DNA of 64,000 nucleotides from Tolypeutes matacus (GCA_026826555.1 JAKSZT010053769.1:3936505-4000504); one strand, 5' to 3'; positions 1-36,900 are shown, counted from the stretch's first letter. A program made the numbers and translations. Notes: generated by a model not told the origin, from the letters alone.

Positions 1-1515
1 CTTTTTTGTCCTCTAAATGTTGAATATATTATATTACCCTTCTTGTTTCAAGGATACAATATCTTCTCTAATCTCTTTAGTATAATATAGTATTGGTATT
101 GTTTCTGCTATTTGCATAATGTTTTCTCTAAATTGATCTTGTTTCCATTTTTTAAAATCTCTTTCATGTCAAAATTGTTTCCTCAAATGTCCTTGACTAT
201 CTGCTCATATTTAAGATGAGAGTCTAAAATGTTGTGCAGAAGTACTGAGCATGTGTGGATGAGGCTTGCCAACTGTGAATTTCACTTTATCTGGCAGGGA
301 AGTTTTGGGGAAGACCCTGATATTAGTATTTTTAGATCTCTCCTCTTGGACTGGCCAAATTCCCCAGCAAAGCCTATTCCTGGCCCCTCCCTGATAGGTA
401 AAGAATTGGCTGTCAATATTCAGAGGGCCAACCCGGGGAAAGAAGGCTAGGACTTCTCAACATTCCTCTTAATCTTCCTCTTTTTACTAAGGGCCCTCTA
501 CCTTCAACTCTGCCTGGGGTCTAATGGTCCAGGAACTCTGTCTTTTATTCTTTCCATAGAATAAACCTCTCCAGTTTTTTGGTGTTAGTTCTGAGGCTCA
601 GTTGCCTGGTAGGGAGACTGAAGAGCATTCTCTATGAATGAAAGTACTTTTTCAATACCTTTCAATAATCCCCATTCAGTCCCTTTTCCTTTATCTTCAT
701 TTCCAGTTATATATTTTTAGAATATTGTAGTATGTATCAAGTTGCCTTCTGATTTAGAATTTGGCTTTCTTATTTCTTTTAATTCTATTATCACTTGACC
801 ATATGCTTTCCAGCTTCCAAAACAGCATTACTATTTTCACATTTTCAGTTCTCTATGCCCTTATGGATATATGCCTTTTAAAACAATTCTCTTGCTGTCA
901 TTTTAAGTGAGATTTTAGATGGAGAAAAATTGGATGTGTGTGTACAACCTAAATCTTTAACCAGAAGTCCTCATCTATACAATCTAAGTTGTATAATTCT
1001 GAAGTTCTCTTCCAAGTCTAAAGTCTGTGGTCTTGCTTCATGATAATAGAAAGTTTTTGAAGTCATCCTTTATATTGATGACACCATTTGGGTTTAATGA
1101 CATAGTCCCCATAGTTGATTTTATAAGCTGATACGTTAGAGAGTTATTATGGGGCATGATTTAAGGACACTGGAATTTTCCACAGATCACAAATATCTAT
1201 TCAAATTGACATAAAGTCAACAATTAGAGAGTAATTGATCATAATCCTCTAATTAAAAAATATCCCTGGGATAGTTTATATCTTCAGCTTTGTCAAAAGC
1301 ATAATAATTTGCTTCTATGAAATGGGATTCTAAAGCATGTGGAAAAAGGATAAATTAGCAAGGAATAATGGGGTGCTCAGGAGCAAGAGGGTGCCAGGAA
1401 GAGAAAGATAAATGCTGAAAGGCAAAGTTGATGGAGACATGAGCAAGTGCACTTGCATATGCATGTTGTTTAGTGCTACTGTTGTGTAGTTCTTCTCATT
1501 TAGATCAATTGGTAA
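1..1515. other. no gene seen; AT-rich unique DNA
   Basis: No exon-like frame with splice sites and no clear repeat. Presumed to be intron of LRRC72 or upstream DNA; the missing 5' exons of that gene were looked for here and not found. Confidence 0.5.
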
Positions 1516-2074
1516 CCATATTAGTTTCTTAGAGCTGCCATAACAAAGTACCACAAAGTAGGTGGCTAAACATCAAGAATGCATTGTATTACAGTTCTGG
1601 GGGCTAGAAATCTAAAATCAAGGTGTCAACAGGACCATGTATCCTTTTTTTTTTTTTTTTACTGGCAGGTCCCGGGGATCAAACCCAGTTCCCTCCAAAT
1701 GGGAGGCAGATGCCCAACCATTTGAGCCACATCTGCCCCCGCCATGCATCCTCTTAAACCTCTAGGGGATAACCCTCCCTTGCCTCTTCTAGCTTCTGGT
1801 GTTTGCCAACAATACTTGGTATTCTTTGTCTTGAAATTGCATCACTCCAATTTCTAGTTGTGTCTTTACTTGGCTTTCTTCTGTGCATGCATCTGTCTGT
1901 GTCCAAATTTCCCTCTTCTTATAGGGACACCAGTCATATTAGATTAGGGCTCACCCAAATTCAGACTGACCTCATCTTAAATATACCCTATTTCCAAATA
2001 AGATCATCACAGCACCATGGGTTAAGGCTTAAACAAATCTTTTCAGGGGCCACCAATTCAACCCATACCAGTAG
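1516..2074 (+). mobile_element. ERVL-MaLR-type LTR, split by a SINE
   Basis: Resembles a common mammalian LTR: it starts tattagtttcttagagctgcc, includes aaagtaccacaaa and caaatttccctcttcttata, and ends caattcaacccatacca. It is interrupted at 1645-1741 by a DAS SINE. The subfamily was not checked. Confidence 0.7.
1645..1741 (-). mobile_element. DAS SINE (tRNA-derived), minus
   Basis: T-run, then a tRNA-like head in reverse (ggtcccggggatcaaaccc, gagccacatctgcc). It is flanked by ccatgtatcc (1635-1644) and ccatgcatcc (1742-1751), a 10-bp target-site duplication with one change. Confidence 0.88.
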
Positions 2075-2344
2075 GCATTTGCGTCTATCAAGGTTCTGCT
2101 GGTAGGTCTTGAGAAACAAATGAAATCACCTCTTATGGGGTGGGACCAGAATAGGATAGTGCCTGGAACCCAAAGCCAGCCTGAGGTAGGGCAACCAAGT
2201 TAAAGCCTGCTGTTGAGAACAACCAAGATTATCTGAGAAGCCAAGATTATGTCACCTGAATAGAGCAAGGCAATCCAGTTGCTCAAGCTGATTCTGGGAA
2301 TGAGCCGGGCTGGAGGGCTCAGCTTCTTGTCCTCCAGTTAGTAA

Positions 2345-2500
2345 AGTTGTTTCCAGCAAAGACTCTGGAGTCATTGGCAAATCCTAATTCCACCAAATAC
2401 TTACTGTGTAATCCTGAACAAGTTACTTAACCTCTCCATGCCACAGTTTCCTCATCTTAAAATAAATTAATAATAGTACTTTTACCTCATCAGTTTGCTG
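2345..2500 (+). repeat. MIR SINE fossil
   Basis: Core MIR words in order: actctggagtca, tactgtgtaatcctgaacaagttacttaacctct, tttcctcatctt. Old and diverged. Confidence 0.7.
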
Positions 2501-2837
2501 TTTCTTATATCTATCAACTTATTTGCATAGCATGTAGTGAGGTTACATCTTGTATTATTGAAATGTCCAGATATTATATTTATTTACTACTTCCATTTCA
2601 GGCCAAATATTTTTACAGGCAATTTAGACATGTTTTAAGAATATTAAAAAATTTAGACATATTTTTGAAATACAAAAAGAAAATTAATTTGAGGTATATT
2701 TTCCTTTACTCAATCTAGTCATCTGATGTACTTCAAAATAGTTTCAAAGTAATATCTTCTGGATGGTGTCCTGTATATAAAAGTTTCCCATAATTTGGGG
2801 AAAGAGGCCAATTGTGATATAACATATGTCAATATTT

Positions 2838-3060
2838 AGTTTAGATGTCAGACAGACTGGGGTTTGAATCTTTGCTCTGCTACTTATGATCCCTGGACTT
2901 TGAGAAAGTTACTTAACTTCTCTGAGCCTCAGTTTCCACCTAGGCAAACTGGGGATAAAACAAACAGCATGGGGCTGTTTAAAGGACCATGTTATATACT
3001 GTCTGTGATAGCATCTACTTCAGTATCTGGCTCATAATAAGTACTTAATAAAGGTAACTC
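2838..3060 (+). repeat. MIR SINE fossil
   Basis: MIR signature: gactggggtttgaatc, ctgctacttatga, aagttacttaacttctctga, then ggctcataataagtactta. Confidence 0.75.
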
Positions 3061-3089
3061 TCCTCTCCTTCATCTAAATCCTTCCTCTA

Positions 3090-3320
3090 AATCAGAGTTT
3101 CTTAACTGGAGGAGATTTCTCCACCAAGTGGCATTTTGCAATATCTAGAGACATTTTGATTGTCATGACTAGGAGTGGGGGTTCTTACTGGCATCTAGTG
3201 GTTAGATGCCAGGGATGTTGCTAAACATTCTACAATTCATAGGACAGCTGCCCACAATGAAGAATTGTCTGGCATACAAAAAATGTCAGTAGTGCCAAGG
3301 TTTTAAAAAACCCTGCTCTA
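3090..3320 (+). mobile_element. hAT-Charlie-type DNA transposon fossil
   Basis: Starts atcagagtttcttaactgg and ends ggttttaaaaaaccctgctc, with the internal words ctggcatctagtggttagatgccagggatgttgctaaacat in pieces. The pattern is that of a common non-autonomous MER element. The family name is not certain. Confidence 0.5.
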
Positions 3321-3621
3321 AAAGAATGCCTCCTTAATTTTAAATTTATGCTAGTATATGTTTTCCCACTTATAAATGCTTCTGTGATTCCCTATAAGTG
3401 CTTTACCTTAAATATAAGAGCTACTAGCTCTGTAAAAAAGAATAATAATGGTAAAAATAATACATAATAGCTACCATTATTGAGCATTTGCTATGTGTTA
3501 AGACTTGAGTGAATGATTTTCAAATGTCAATTAAATATTTTAAAAATGCATTTTGGTTGTTTTTTTTTTTTTTATTAGAAAAAATCAATCCTAGGGCCAT
3601 CCTTACAATCAATAGTATATA

Positions 3622-3707
3622 GCTTTTTTGGGGGGAGGTACTGGAATTGAACTCAGGACCTTGTACATGGGAAACAGGCCCTCAACCACTGAACTACATC
3701 CAGTCGA
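3622..3707 (-). mobile_element. DAS SINE, minus
   Basis: ggaggtactggaattgaac, gaccttgtacatggga and caaccactgaactacatcc are the reverse of the DAS head. Possible 8-bp duplication agtatata on both sides. Confidence 0.75.
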
Positions 3708-26790
<23,083 letters not shown>

Positions 26791-26934
26791 ACTCTAGTAT
26801 TTCTAGAAACCATAGTGGTTTTCAGTTATACATTAAACTTCCCTGTGATTTAGCATATTATATATTTATTATATTATTTAAAACATTTATATGTAAACAG
26901 AAACACCAATAATGAAAAATAATTCCTATATTTT

Positions 26935-27380
26935 ATGTTTTTCTAATATAAAGTTTTTGTTGAAGTAAAACATGTTTACAGAAATGAATATAACTCATAA
27001 ATATATACAAATAATAAATATTCATAATGTACACAAATCATTCTGGTAACATGAATATACTCATGTAACTAGCATCTCAGATCAAGAAATGGAACATTGC
27101 CAGCACTCTTGATGGATGCCCCTTCCTGTTACCAGTCACTAACCACCCTTCAAAAATAATCACTGTCCTAATTTCTAGACCATAAATTAATTGTCTTGTT
27201 TTGAAAGATATGGAAATGGACTCATAGGACATGATTTCTTGTGTGTCTGACTTCTTTCACTCAACATTGTAAAATTCATCCATGTTGTTGTTAGTAGCAG
27301 TAATTCTGTCATTCTCATTGCTGTATAGTATTCCATTGTATGAATATACTACAATTAATTTTTCCAGTCTGCTGTTTTTT
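26935..27380 (-). mobile_element. L1 3' region, minus
   Basis: Reverse L1-type words: ctcatgtaactagcatctcag, cttctttcactcaacattg, ttcatccatgttgttg, gctgtatagtattccattgt. Confidence 0.65.
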
Positions 27381-29429
27381 TATTCTCGTCTCTAGAGGCA
27401 TTTGCCAATTCTTGGTGTGGGTTAATGATCTGGGTTTCGCCCTAGTTCTGCTAGGAGAAAGAGAAACCAGAAAAGTTTTTAGCATTTACTTGGTATCCAC
27501 AAAAGTTCACCAAATTGGACATTTAAGATGACTCAAATGTATGGCTGTTTTTTTCCGGAAGACATTTGCTGGCTTCTAAAAGCTAGATGGGAGGCTAACA
27601 TGCTAGATCAAAAGTTTATGAAAGGCAGAGTGACATTTCCCCCTTTCTGATGGTACTAGGAAACATAAACATGCTGTAGAAGTAGGCTGAAATCAAAATA
27701 GGCAAGAGATGAAAGCCCTCGAGGGAGTAGTAAGATGGCACTGAGACTCTACAGCCTCCTTTCACATGTAGGCGTTTATCATTCTGTACACAGCTAGAAT
27801 CTGACAATTCAGGTGTGGTACCTGGCAGAAGGTTGCTGCTGGGGGAAAGAAAAAAGCAGAGATTTGAGCATTCATGTGGTTGCGTGGCTTCTCTCAAGGC
27901 CGATATCAAGGCAGAAGTGATAGCAGGAGAAGGAATGGAAACATTGTCTTGCTTTCCCTACTGCACCACTTATTCTAGGTGATGCCAGCTACCTTGTATT
28001 GAAGACACTCGAGCAGTCCTCTGGAGAGAAAATGAGGTCTCTAATCAAGATTCACCCTCTAGCTTCCAAATCTGAGACATTTCTTAGACTCAAAGCCTGT
28101 TGACTAAAGGAAACATCAAATCCTCTTGAGAAGCCTTCTCTAAACACCACAGTGAGAATAGGCAGTATGATTCCCCCTAATCCTTTCCCCAAGGGGAGCC
28201 CCACTTATCTAAATAACTGCATACTGGAAAAAGGTGAATAATCAGCTTTTCAAAACTGTTGGATAAATGGTCTTACCTTAAAGTGATATGAGTAGTACAA
28301 AATACCACCATGTTGCATGGTCATGGTAGCCAGGTGATGAATGGAGTCCTGGCCTAAGAGGTCTCACAATTGGTCTAATGGGTATTTGGACGCACCCTGT
28401 GGTCATTTTTTTAGTTCCAAAGAAATGCATAATAGGAATGGATATAGATAGCAGCTGGGAGAACCCGAATTTTGGTTTCTTTTAGTAACCTGTGGGTCTC
28501 TGAAACTGTAAATCAGAAGCAATACTGTATCCCAGGTAGAATGGCAGAGATTAGTGCTTTCCCCAAGACTTAAAAGATACAAGCATTGTATTTTCATTAT
28601 ACTCCCTAAAAATATACTGCTTTGGCTCTTTTTTTTTTTTTTTTTTTTTAATTTTGAGGAGATCAATGGTGATCTTAATTGTATTTATTTGGTGAAATCA
28701 TAAGTTATCTTCAAAATTCACAGATTAATGGGATGTAAGAAAATGCTAACTAATTGTGGATAGCTCTACAAATTTGATTGTTTGCTTTGGCTCTTGAAAA
28801 AACCCAATGGCTATGGCAAGTGATGGTGGACCACTGTAAAATTAGTCAACTGGTAACTCCAATTGAATTCCTGTGCTGGATGTGACATATTTGCTGTAAC
28901 AGCTCGACCCTCTAGTTCTTGGTACTGAACTATTGATCTGGAAACTCCATTCATTTCTCACCCCATCAAGACATGCACCATCTTGTAATAGGCCTAGGCC
29001 AACTATCCTGCTGTTAGTAACAGTATAGTCCAAAAGAAATTTGTTTGTGTGAACATTCTATACAACTGCATTGCTGGTTCATAACATCATGTTAATCAGG
29101 CCTGTAAAGCAGGAAGTGGCAAGTACTTTGGATGCTATGGCATTATGCATGTATGCCAGCAGGTAAGAGAAAACCCCACAAGATTCAGGGGCCTGTCACA
29201 TTGATGTTATGGGTCCAGTGCTTTGGAGCATGCCAGGATATTTCTCCCCAAGGTAAAAAACAAATTATGTCATCTTGCATTATCACTATGAAAAAGTCAC
29301 AGCATTTGTTAGGCATCTTTGTACTTTGGAGACAGCACATATAACTTGAGAATACTAATCCTACCCATTTCTTGAGTGACTCTAAAAGATACCAGTTTTG
29401 AGTGGTGTTCGGAACAAGAAAGAACTCTA
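27381..29429. other. intergenic; possible MaLR internal or MLT1 remnants
   Basis: A block at about 27935-28050 (ccacttattctaggtgatg, ctcgagcagtcctctggag) resembles part of the LTR at 29430-30020. The rest is unassigned. No gene seen. Confidence 0.4.
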
Positions 29430-30020
29430 AAGAAGTTGTAGACTGAATCGCTTTGGTTATATAATTTTGGTAGTATTAAAATGTGTCTACAGATGCTTTG
29501 ACACTTTTCCATCCAACAAGTGGAATCTAATTCCTTTCCTCATGATTGTGGGCTGGACACACTTCTAACAAATAGAAAATGGCAGAATTGATGATGTGTG
29601 GCTTCCAAGATTAGGTCATAAAAGGAATCAAAGCATTCTCTTGCTCTGTCCTGGATCACTTATTCTAGGGGGAAGTCAGCTGCCATGTCATAAGGACACT
29701 CAAGCAATCCTCTGGACAGTGCCACAAGGTGAGGAACTGAGGCCTCCTTTCAAAGGCCAGTGAGGAACTAAGGCCTTCTTCCAACAGCCATTTGAGTGAG
29801 CCATCTTGCAAGCATATCCTCCAGACCCAGTGAAACCTTCAGATGGCTGCAGTGCTAGCGGAAAGCTTGACTCACCCTCCTTAGAAACCCTATGCCAGAA
29901 CCACCCAGTTAAGCTGCTCCCGTATTTCTGCTCTGCAGAAACTGTATGAGATAATATTTATTGTTTAAAGCTGCTAAGTTTTGGGATAATTTGTTACACA
30001 GCAATAGATAGCTAATACAA
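29430..30020 (+). mobile_element. MLT1-type MaLR LTR
   Basis: tgtagactgaatcgctttgg near the start; cttgctctgtcctggatcac, gctaagttttgggataattt, and an end at cagcaatagatagctaataca. Standard MLT1 layout. Confidence 0.72.
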
Positions 30021-30363
30021 TAACCCAGCATAATCCATGGTGCTAGAAGTATCATGGGTAGATAAGGAAGCTTTGTGGAGTTTCTGGGAAGCTTTAAGAG
30101 CAAGGTCATATACTCTACAACAAAGATCTAGTCACTGTTCAGATAGAAATTCTAGGTGTGTTACTGCATCCTAGGACTAAGTTAGAGCCTGCACATTGAA
30201 CATCAACTAACTGTTTGACTGAAGCTCCTCATCATGAGCCAAGCACTATCAGACTCAAGCAATAATGTTACAAAGATAGAGCAGCAATCTACTTGAAATA
30301 ATATATTTGGGATCAGATTTAAGCTGGTCCTGTAAGTTGCATAAACAGTGTTGGTTTTTATTA

Positions 30364-30824
30364 GGTTATAGTAAATCAAGGGTGGGCTTGGGGATTGAAT
30401 CATGTCCTAAGCCTGTGTCCTGTGAGTGTGAAACCAATTGTAAATAAGACCTTTGAAGATATTATTAGTTAAGGTGTGGACTCATTTGTGAATAGGATCT
30501 TTGGAGATTCTATTTAGATGAGGCCAAATTGAATCAATGTGGACCTTAATCCAAAAGGGGAATATTTATAAGCAGAGGAAATTCAAATGAAGTAAATCAA
30601 TAGAAGCCAGAAGCCAGTAGAAACCAAAGCAAGACACAAGGAGACAGATTGCCATGTGACACAGGAATGCTGGTAAGCTATCACCAAAACATAACAGACT
30701 GTGGGAGAAAGCATGGCCTGGGGATACCCTGATGTTAGACATCCAGCCTCCAAAACTGTGGGACAAATTCCTGTCCATTGTGTAGTATTTGTCATAGCAG
30801 CCCTGGCAAACCAAGACATATGAA
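30364..30824 (+). mobile_element. MaLR-type LTR
   Basis: gggattgaatcatgtcc, aataggatctttggagatt, ggaatatttataagcagagg, cagcctccaaaactgtgg, and the end tagcagccctggcaaaccaagaca. Short open frames here are LTR-derived. Confidence 0.72.
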
Positions 30825-31334
30825 ATCTATAAAATCGCAGGGTAACTAGTAAAAGAATAGTAAAAAAATGAGGTCTTTGTCTGATATTTTATTTTTAATC
30901 CCACAATCACTGAAAAGAATAAAAATGTCCAACTAAAAAATGTCTAACAAATTTTACTTAATCTTCATTTTAGAGAACTAATGGAAAAGTCTCATTTGCA
31001 CGAAGAAAAAGATTTGTTTTAAAATACACTTTTGAATATTGTATATATTTCATTCAATAATGCAGGGCTACTGAATGGCTGTGATTGAATTAAATAAATT
31101 TTATTAAATACCATGTTAGGGGAAACAAAACATACAAGATGTGATCCTTGCTTAAGGAAACTAAAAATATACGAAAATGGAACACATGATTTTTAAGATG
31201 GAATTTTTAATTAAATTCTTTTGTTTTAAACAATGGAGACCCATTCAAGTTGACTCAAGTGAAAGCAGATTTATTTCAGGATGCATCAGGAGATCTCGTG
31301 ACTAGGAAACCAAAAATACCAACACATAGATATA

Positions 31335-31570
31335 TAGAGAGTAGTGGTTAAAAGCTGTGGCTTTGGTAACAAACCTAGTTAAGCTCTTCTCATTAGTTAT
31401 GTGACTTGGACAAATTATTTAACCTCCCTAGGCATGAATTTCCTTTTATTCAAAATACTAATAACGGTTATAACATAGAGTGTTGAGGATAAATTTACAT
31501 AATATATGTAAAGTGCAAAGCCTTTCTCAAAGTAAGTGCTCAGTATATGTTAGCTATTTGTTGTTATTCT
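31335..31570 (+). repeat. MIR SINE fossil
   Basis: agtagtggttaaaagctgtgg, gtgacttggacaaattattt, cctccctaggcatgaatttcc, gtaagtgctcagtatatgtt. Confidence 0.75.
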
Positions 31571-32301
31571 TATCCCAAGTGCTGCTGTGCCCCATAGGGA
31601 CTATATCTGGGAATTGGAATATTAAGATGCCAAATGTTTTCTCCCGCACCATTTGGGTACACATGCACATGGTTTCAGAGTCTCTGAGTCTTGCTATGGA
31701 GCTTTATCCTACACAAGCCTGCCTGGTTGAGGGACTTATTCTGCTGAATAAGATGTGACCAAGCACATTTTACTAATTCACACAAAGATATTATACGAGC
31801 TGGTGGCAGCCATCCCTTTCCCATCTAATGATTGCTCCAGTCCAGACACTAACTGCAACTGCCCACCATGGATTAGCAACTTTTCTCTTAGTTCAAATTA
31901 CCAAGAATGAACATTTTCAGATTGGTCCAGATGGTGTTTCCAAGCCAATAATGGGCAGGTAATTGATGGGTCTCCCTAAGGTGACGAATTGGCTATGGCC
32001 TCTTCCTTCTCAGCAAGAGCTGGGGAAGAAGCAAATTCCCTGAAATGAGCACACACAACAGCAAGCATCTTGTGACACAGGCAGAATTTTTCTGAGCTCT
32101 CATACATAAAACAGCAAGAAACAGTAGAAAATCTTTAGCATCAGCCCAACCCAGTTTTGCTAGCTATGTGATCTTAAGTTACTCAACATTTACAAGACCA
32201 ATTTGCTTCATCTATAAAATCAGATTTTAATAACACTGACCACCTTATTATGAAGAGTAAAAAACTACATTTAAGTTTCTCTTTTAAATAGTAAATGAAC
32301 T

Positions 32302-32752
32302 GGGAAGCGGATGTGGCTCAAGCAATTGGGCTCCTGTTACCATATAAGAGGATCAAAGTTCAATTCCCGGAGCCTCCCGGTGAAGGCAAGCTGGCCCACG
32401 TGGCAAGCTGGCCCAAGTAGAGAGCTGGCCAGTGCAGGAGTGCTGGTCCACATGGAGTGCTGGCCTGAGCAGAGAGCTGCCACAGCAAGGTGACACAACA
32501 AAAAGAGACACAGAGGAGAGACGATAAGAGACATAGCAGACCAGGGAGCTGAGGTGGCGCAAGAGATTGAACATCTCTCTCCACTGCAGAAGGTCCCAGG
32601 ATCAGTTCCTGGTGTCGCCTAAAGAGAAGACAAGCAGACACAGAAGAATACTCAGCAAATGGACACAGAGAACAGACAGCAAGTGCAAAAACAATGGGGG
32701 GGGGCCGCGCGGGGGGGGGGGGATAAATAAATATTTTTTAATAAATAAATAA
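32302..32752 (+). mobile_element. composite DAS-III SINE with long target-site duplication
   Basis: First head gggaagcggatgtggctcaa, a tandem block of ctggcc(c/a)acgtgg-like units, a second head (gaggtggcgcaagagattg), and a G-rich then taaataaat tail. A 17-bp duplication taaatagtaaatgaact lies at 32285-32301 and 32753-32769. Confidence 0.92.
32696..32722 (+). repeat. G-run pair, potential G-quadruplex
   Basis: Nine G, ccgcgc, then twelve G, at the 3' side of the SINE before its A/T tail. Confidence 0.85.
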
Positions 32753-33639
32753 TAAATAGTAAATGAACTTACTATGGGCCAAGAATTCTGCTAATTAGGT
32801 TATAAAATAAATGTAAACAATCCTAGCATAATAGAATACGGTGGGGTGGAGGGCAAAATGTGCAACTATGAAGCTAAACCAAGAGAAAGGTTTTAACAGC
32901 CTTCTAAGTGATCACCTGCTTCCATGCTTACCTATTTTGACCCAAACAAATGAAATGCCCTTTTTCTTTGTTGGCACATTCTTTTACTTTTTCATCTTTC
33001 CATCCCAGTCTTCTTTGCTGACTGTGTTTCATCCACTACTTAAAAGATGGTATTCCTCAGACATCTGCCTTTGGCCTCTTCTCTGGTCCCCCCTCTCATA
33101 TCCCTTCTTCATTCTGTGAATGAAGGCTGACCTCCAACTCCCTGCTGAAGAATGCCAAACTATAATCATCAGAGCTCAGACCAAATGACCAGCTGCCTAC
33201 TAGGCATCTTCAACTAGATTTGTTCAAAATCAAAATGTCTAAAACTGATCTCATTTTTAATTTCTAAAAAATCTGCTCCTGTCAAGTTCTCTTCTCTCCA
33301 ATTCCTTGCTACACCTAAATATTCTTCTGCAAGGGGATTCTGATCTTACTTCCCTGCGAAGAATGGTTCAGAGACTTCCCAAGTTCTACTGAAGAAAGTT
33401 CAACATCTTTACCTCTGGATTCCATCCCACTCCCTCCCTGAGACTTAACAACCTCATTTTCCACCAGTCATCCAGGGAATATACTCTTGCATTCCAAACT
33501 GCTTTTTTACAATTCCCCAGACGGCTATTACAACAAACAATACTGCATAATCTTGTACCTACATCATTTCATGTGTATAAGAATTTATATGTAAGATAAA
33601 TTCTGAGACATCAAATGGCTCTGTTGAAAGGTTGATGCA

Positions 33640-36600
33640 TTTATAATGTAGTAGAAAATGCCAATTTTTATTCCATAGAAGTTGTACAAATTTAGACCTT
33701 CCACTAACAATATATAAGCATATTTCTCAGCACATGAACCATAAAGTATTATCAAACATTTTGATCTCCACCAACCTGATAGGTGGCAAATGGTACCTCG
33801 GTGTAATTGTCATTTTTATTTCTTATTTTGAGTGAGGCTGGGCATCGTCACAAGTTTAAGGAGCTATTTTGTTTTTCTTTTGAACTATCTATTCATAGCT
33901 TTTGCCCATTTGTCTATAAGAGAAATTTATCCTTCCTTACAGAAATTCTTTACTAAAAATACTTTTTCCTGATTTGCTAACTCTCACTTTACCTAAAGTT
34001 CATTTTGTCATACAGATCATCATATTTTTTTTCTTCTATTTCTATATATATTTTTTATTTCGACAGTGTTATAAACTTGGAATCATATAGAATTACACAG
34101 CCCTTTTGGGGACTGGCATTTTTTACTCAGCATAGTTCTCAGGAGATCCATCCAGGTTGTTACATATATCAGTAGAGCTTTCCTTATTATTGCTGAGTAA
34201 TATTCTGTCATATTGATATACCACAGTTTGTTTAACCATTCAGTCATTAAAGGACATCTGGGTTGTTTTCAGCTTTTGTTTATTAAAATCAAACTGCTAT
34301 AAACATTTGTGTACACATTTTTGTGTGAACATAAGTTTGTTTTTTTCTCTTGGATTAATACCTAGGAGTGCATTTGTAAGTCATACAGTAAGTTTATGTT
34401 TAGTTTGTAAAAGAAACGGCTGAACTCAGCAATGTATGAGGGATTCTGTTTCTCTGCATTCTCACCAGCATTTGGTGGTGTTAATATTTTTTAATTTTGG
34501 TCATGCTGGTAAGTACATAGTGATATCTCATTGTGATTTTAATTTGCATTTCTCTAGTGGCTAATAATGTTGAATATATTTTCATGTGCTTATATGCCAC
34601 CTGTATATTCTCTTCATTGAAATATCTGTTCATGTCTTTTGCCCATTTTCTAATTGGATTGTTTCTATTTTTTACTATTGATTTGTGAGGATTCTTTATA
34701 TATTCTAGATATGAGTCCTTTGTCAGATATGTGGTTTGCAAATATTTTCTCCCAGTCTGTAGCTTGTCTTTACATCATCTTAACAGGGTCTTTCACAAAG
34801 CAATAGCTTTTAATTTTGATGAAGCTATTTTTCCTTTTCCTTTAATGGATCATGTATTGGATGCTAAGTCTAAGACCTCTTTGCCTAGCCCTAGATCCCC
34901 CCAATTTTTTTTCCTATATTTTTTCTATATTTTATATTTACATTTGTAGTCCATTTCAAATTGATTTTTGTATAAGATGTGAGACTTAAGTCAAGATTCA
35001 TTTATTTTGACTATTAATGTCCAATTACTGAAGCACCATTTGTTGAAAAGCTTATCTTTTCTCCTTTGAATTGCTTTGGCACCCTTTTCAAAATCATTGG
35101 ATATATTTGTGTAGGTCTGTTTCTGGGTTCTCCATTCTGTTCTATTGATCAGTGTGTCTATTCCCCCACCAACGTTGCATAGTTTTGATTATGATAGCTA
35201 TCTTGATATCAGGAAAACCAATTCCTCCCATGTTATTCTTTTTCAAAATTGTTTTAGCTATTATACTTCCTTTGACTTTTCATATATATTTTAGAATAAT
35301 ATTGCCTATAGCTATAAAAAATCTATCTAGGATTGATAGGAATTACATTTAACCTGTATATCATGTTGGGGAGAATTGACATCTTTACTATGTTGAGTCT
35401 TCCAATCCATGAACATAGTACATCTCTCCATTTACTTAGATCTTGTGTTTTATAGTTTTCAGCATACAAGTCCTGTTCATATTTTGATAGATTTACATCT
35501 ATTTCTTTTTTCTTGAATGAGTATAAATGGTATTGTATTTTTAATTTTTAAATTCCTTTGTCTACTGCTAGAATATAGAAATATAACAGATTTTTGTATG
35601 TTAATTTAGTATGTTGTAACCTTGTGGCCTTGCTAAATGCATTTGTTAGTTTTAGGATTATTTTTATATTTTTTTTTTTTTTTTTTTTTTGTAGATTCCT
35701 TGTTTTTTCTATGTAGACAACCATGTCCTCTACAAATAGTTACCATTTTATTTCTTCCTTTTCAATCTATCTGCCTTTTTTTCCCTTCTTATTCTTGCCT
35801 TATTTTACTGGCTAGAACTCCAGCATTTATGAGGGTTAGAGTAGAATTCCCAGTCTTAGAGGTCTTACACTATTAAATATGTTAGCTCTAGGGTTTTTGT
35901 AGATGCTTTTTATTCAATTGAGGAAGTTTACTTCTGTATTAGTTTCCTGTTGCTGATTTGACAGATTTCCACAAATTTAGTGGCAAAAACAACATAGATA
36001 TATTATCATACAGTTCTGGAGGTCAGAAATGAGTCAGGAGACCTGTGTTCCTTCTGGATGCTTTATAGGAGAATCTATTTTCTTGACTTTGCTAGCTTCT
36101 AGAGGCCATCTGCATTCCTTAGCTTGTGCCCCCTTCCTCCATCTTCAAAGTTAGCAGCATTGCATCTTCAAATCTCTGACTCTCTGACCTCTGTTTCTGT
36201 CATCATATCTCCTTTTCTTCCACTGCTTCTGTCATCACATTGTCTTCTATGTCTATGACCTCCTGCTTCTTATGAGGACCCTGGTAGTTACATTGGGCCT
36301 GCTTGTATAATCCAGGATAATTTCCTCATCTCAAGATCCTTAATCACACCTGCAAAGTCCCTATTGCCATGTAAGGTCACACATTCACAGGTTCTGGGGA
36401 TTAGGACATGGACATCTCTGGGAGCCATTATTCTGTCTACCACACCCTCTATTCCTACTAATCTAAGAGGTTGCTGTTAACATGCATGGGTGTTGAATTT
36501 TGTCAAATGCTTTTTTCTACATCAATTTGTATGATCAAATGATTTTTCTTCTTTAACCTGAAAATATAGTGAGTTGTTCTGGTTGGCTTTCAAATATTGA

Positions 36601-36900
36601 AACAGACTTCGGTTGCTGGAATAAAACCTCCTTGGTCATGAGGTCTGTAGCCTGTCTTCTTTCCATCATTCATTCTCCTTATGTTTGCTTTATATATAGT
36701 ATCCAGGACTTTTAGTTTTATTTAGTGGTAGGAATAGGGAAAGGTACATCTACTCCATCTTTCCAAAGTGGAAGGAGCCAGATTATTTTAAAATGTGGCT
36801 GAATTTGTCATGCTGAAGTCATAAAGAATTCTCTCATTTTTTAAAAAAAACATTTAAATGTTTTATCCAGTTGGAATCTATCCTGGGATGAGAAAGATTT
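33640..36900 (-). mobile_element. L1 ORF2/3' remnants, minus, interrupted by an LTR
   Basis: Reverse L1 ORF2 words such as tattttctcccagtctgtag, ccaattactgaagcaccatttg and ggtctgtttctgggttctcc. At least two L1 ages seem joined (before and after about 33980). No intact reverse transcriptase frame. LTR at 35935-36444. Confidence 0.75.
35935..36444 (+). mobile_element. MaLR/ERVL-type LTR in L1
   Basis: tgtattagtttcctgttgctg, catacagttctggaggtcag, aatccaggataatttcctca, and the end ccattattctgtctaccaca. Inserted in minus-strand L1. The flanks (acttc, ccctc) are not an exact duplication. Confidence 0.7.
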
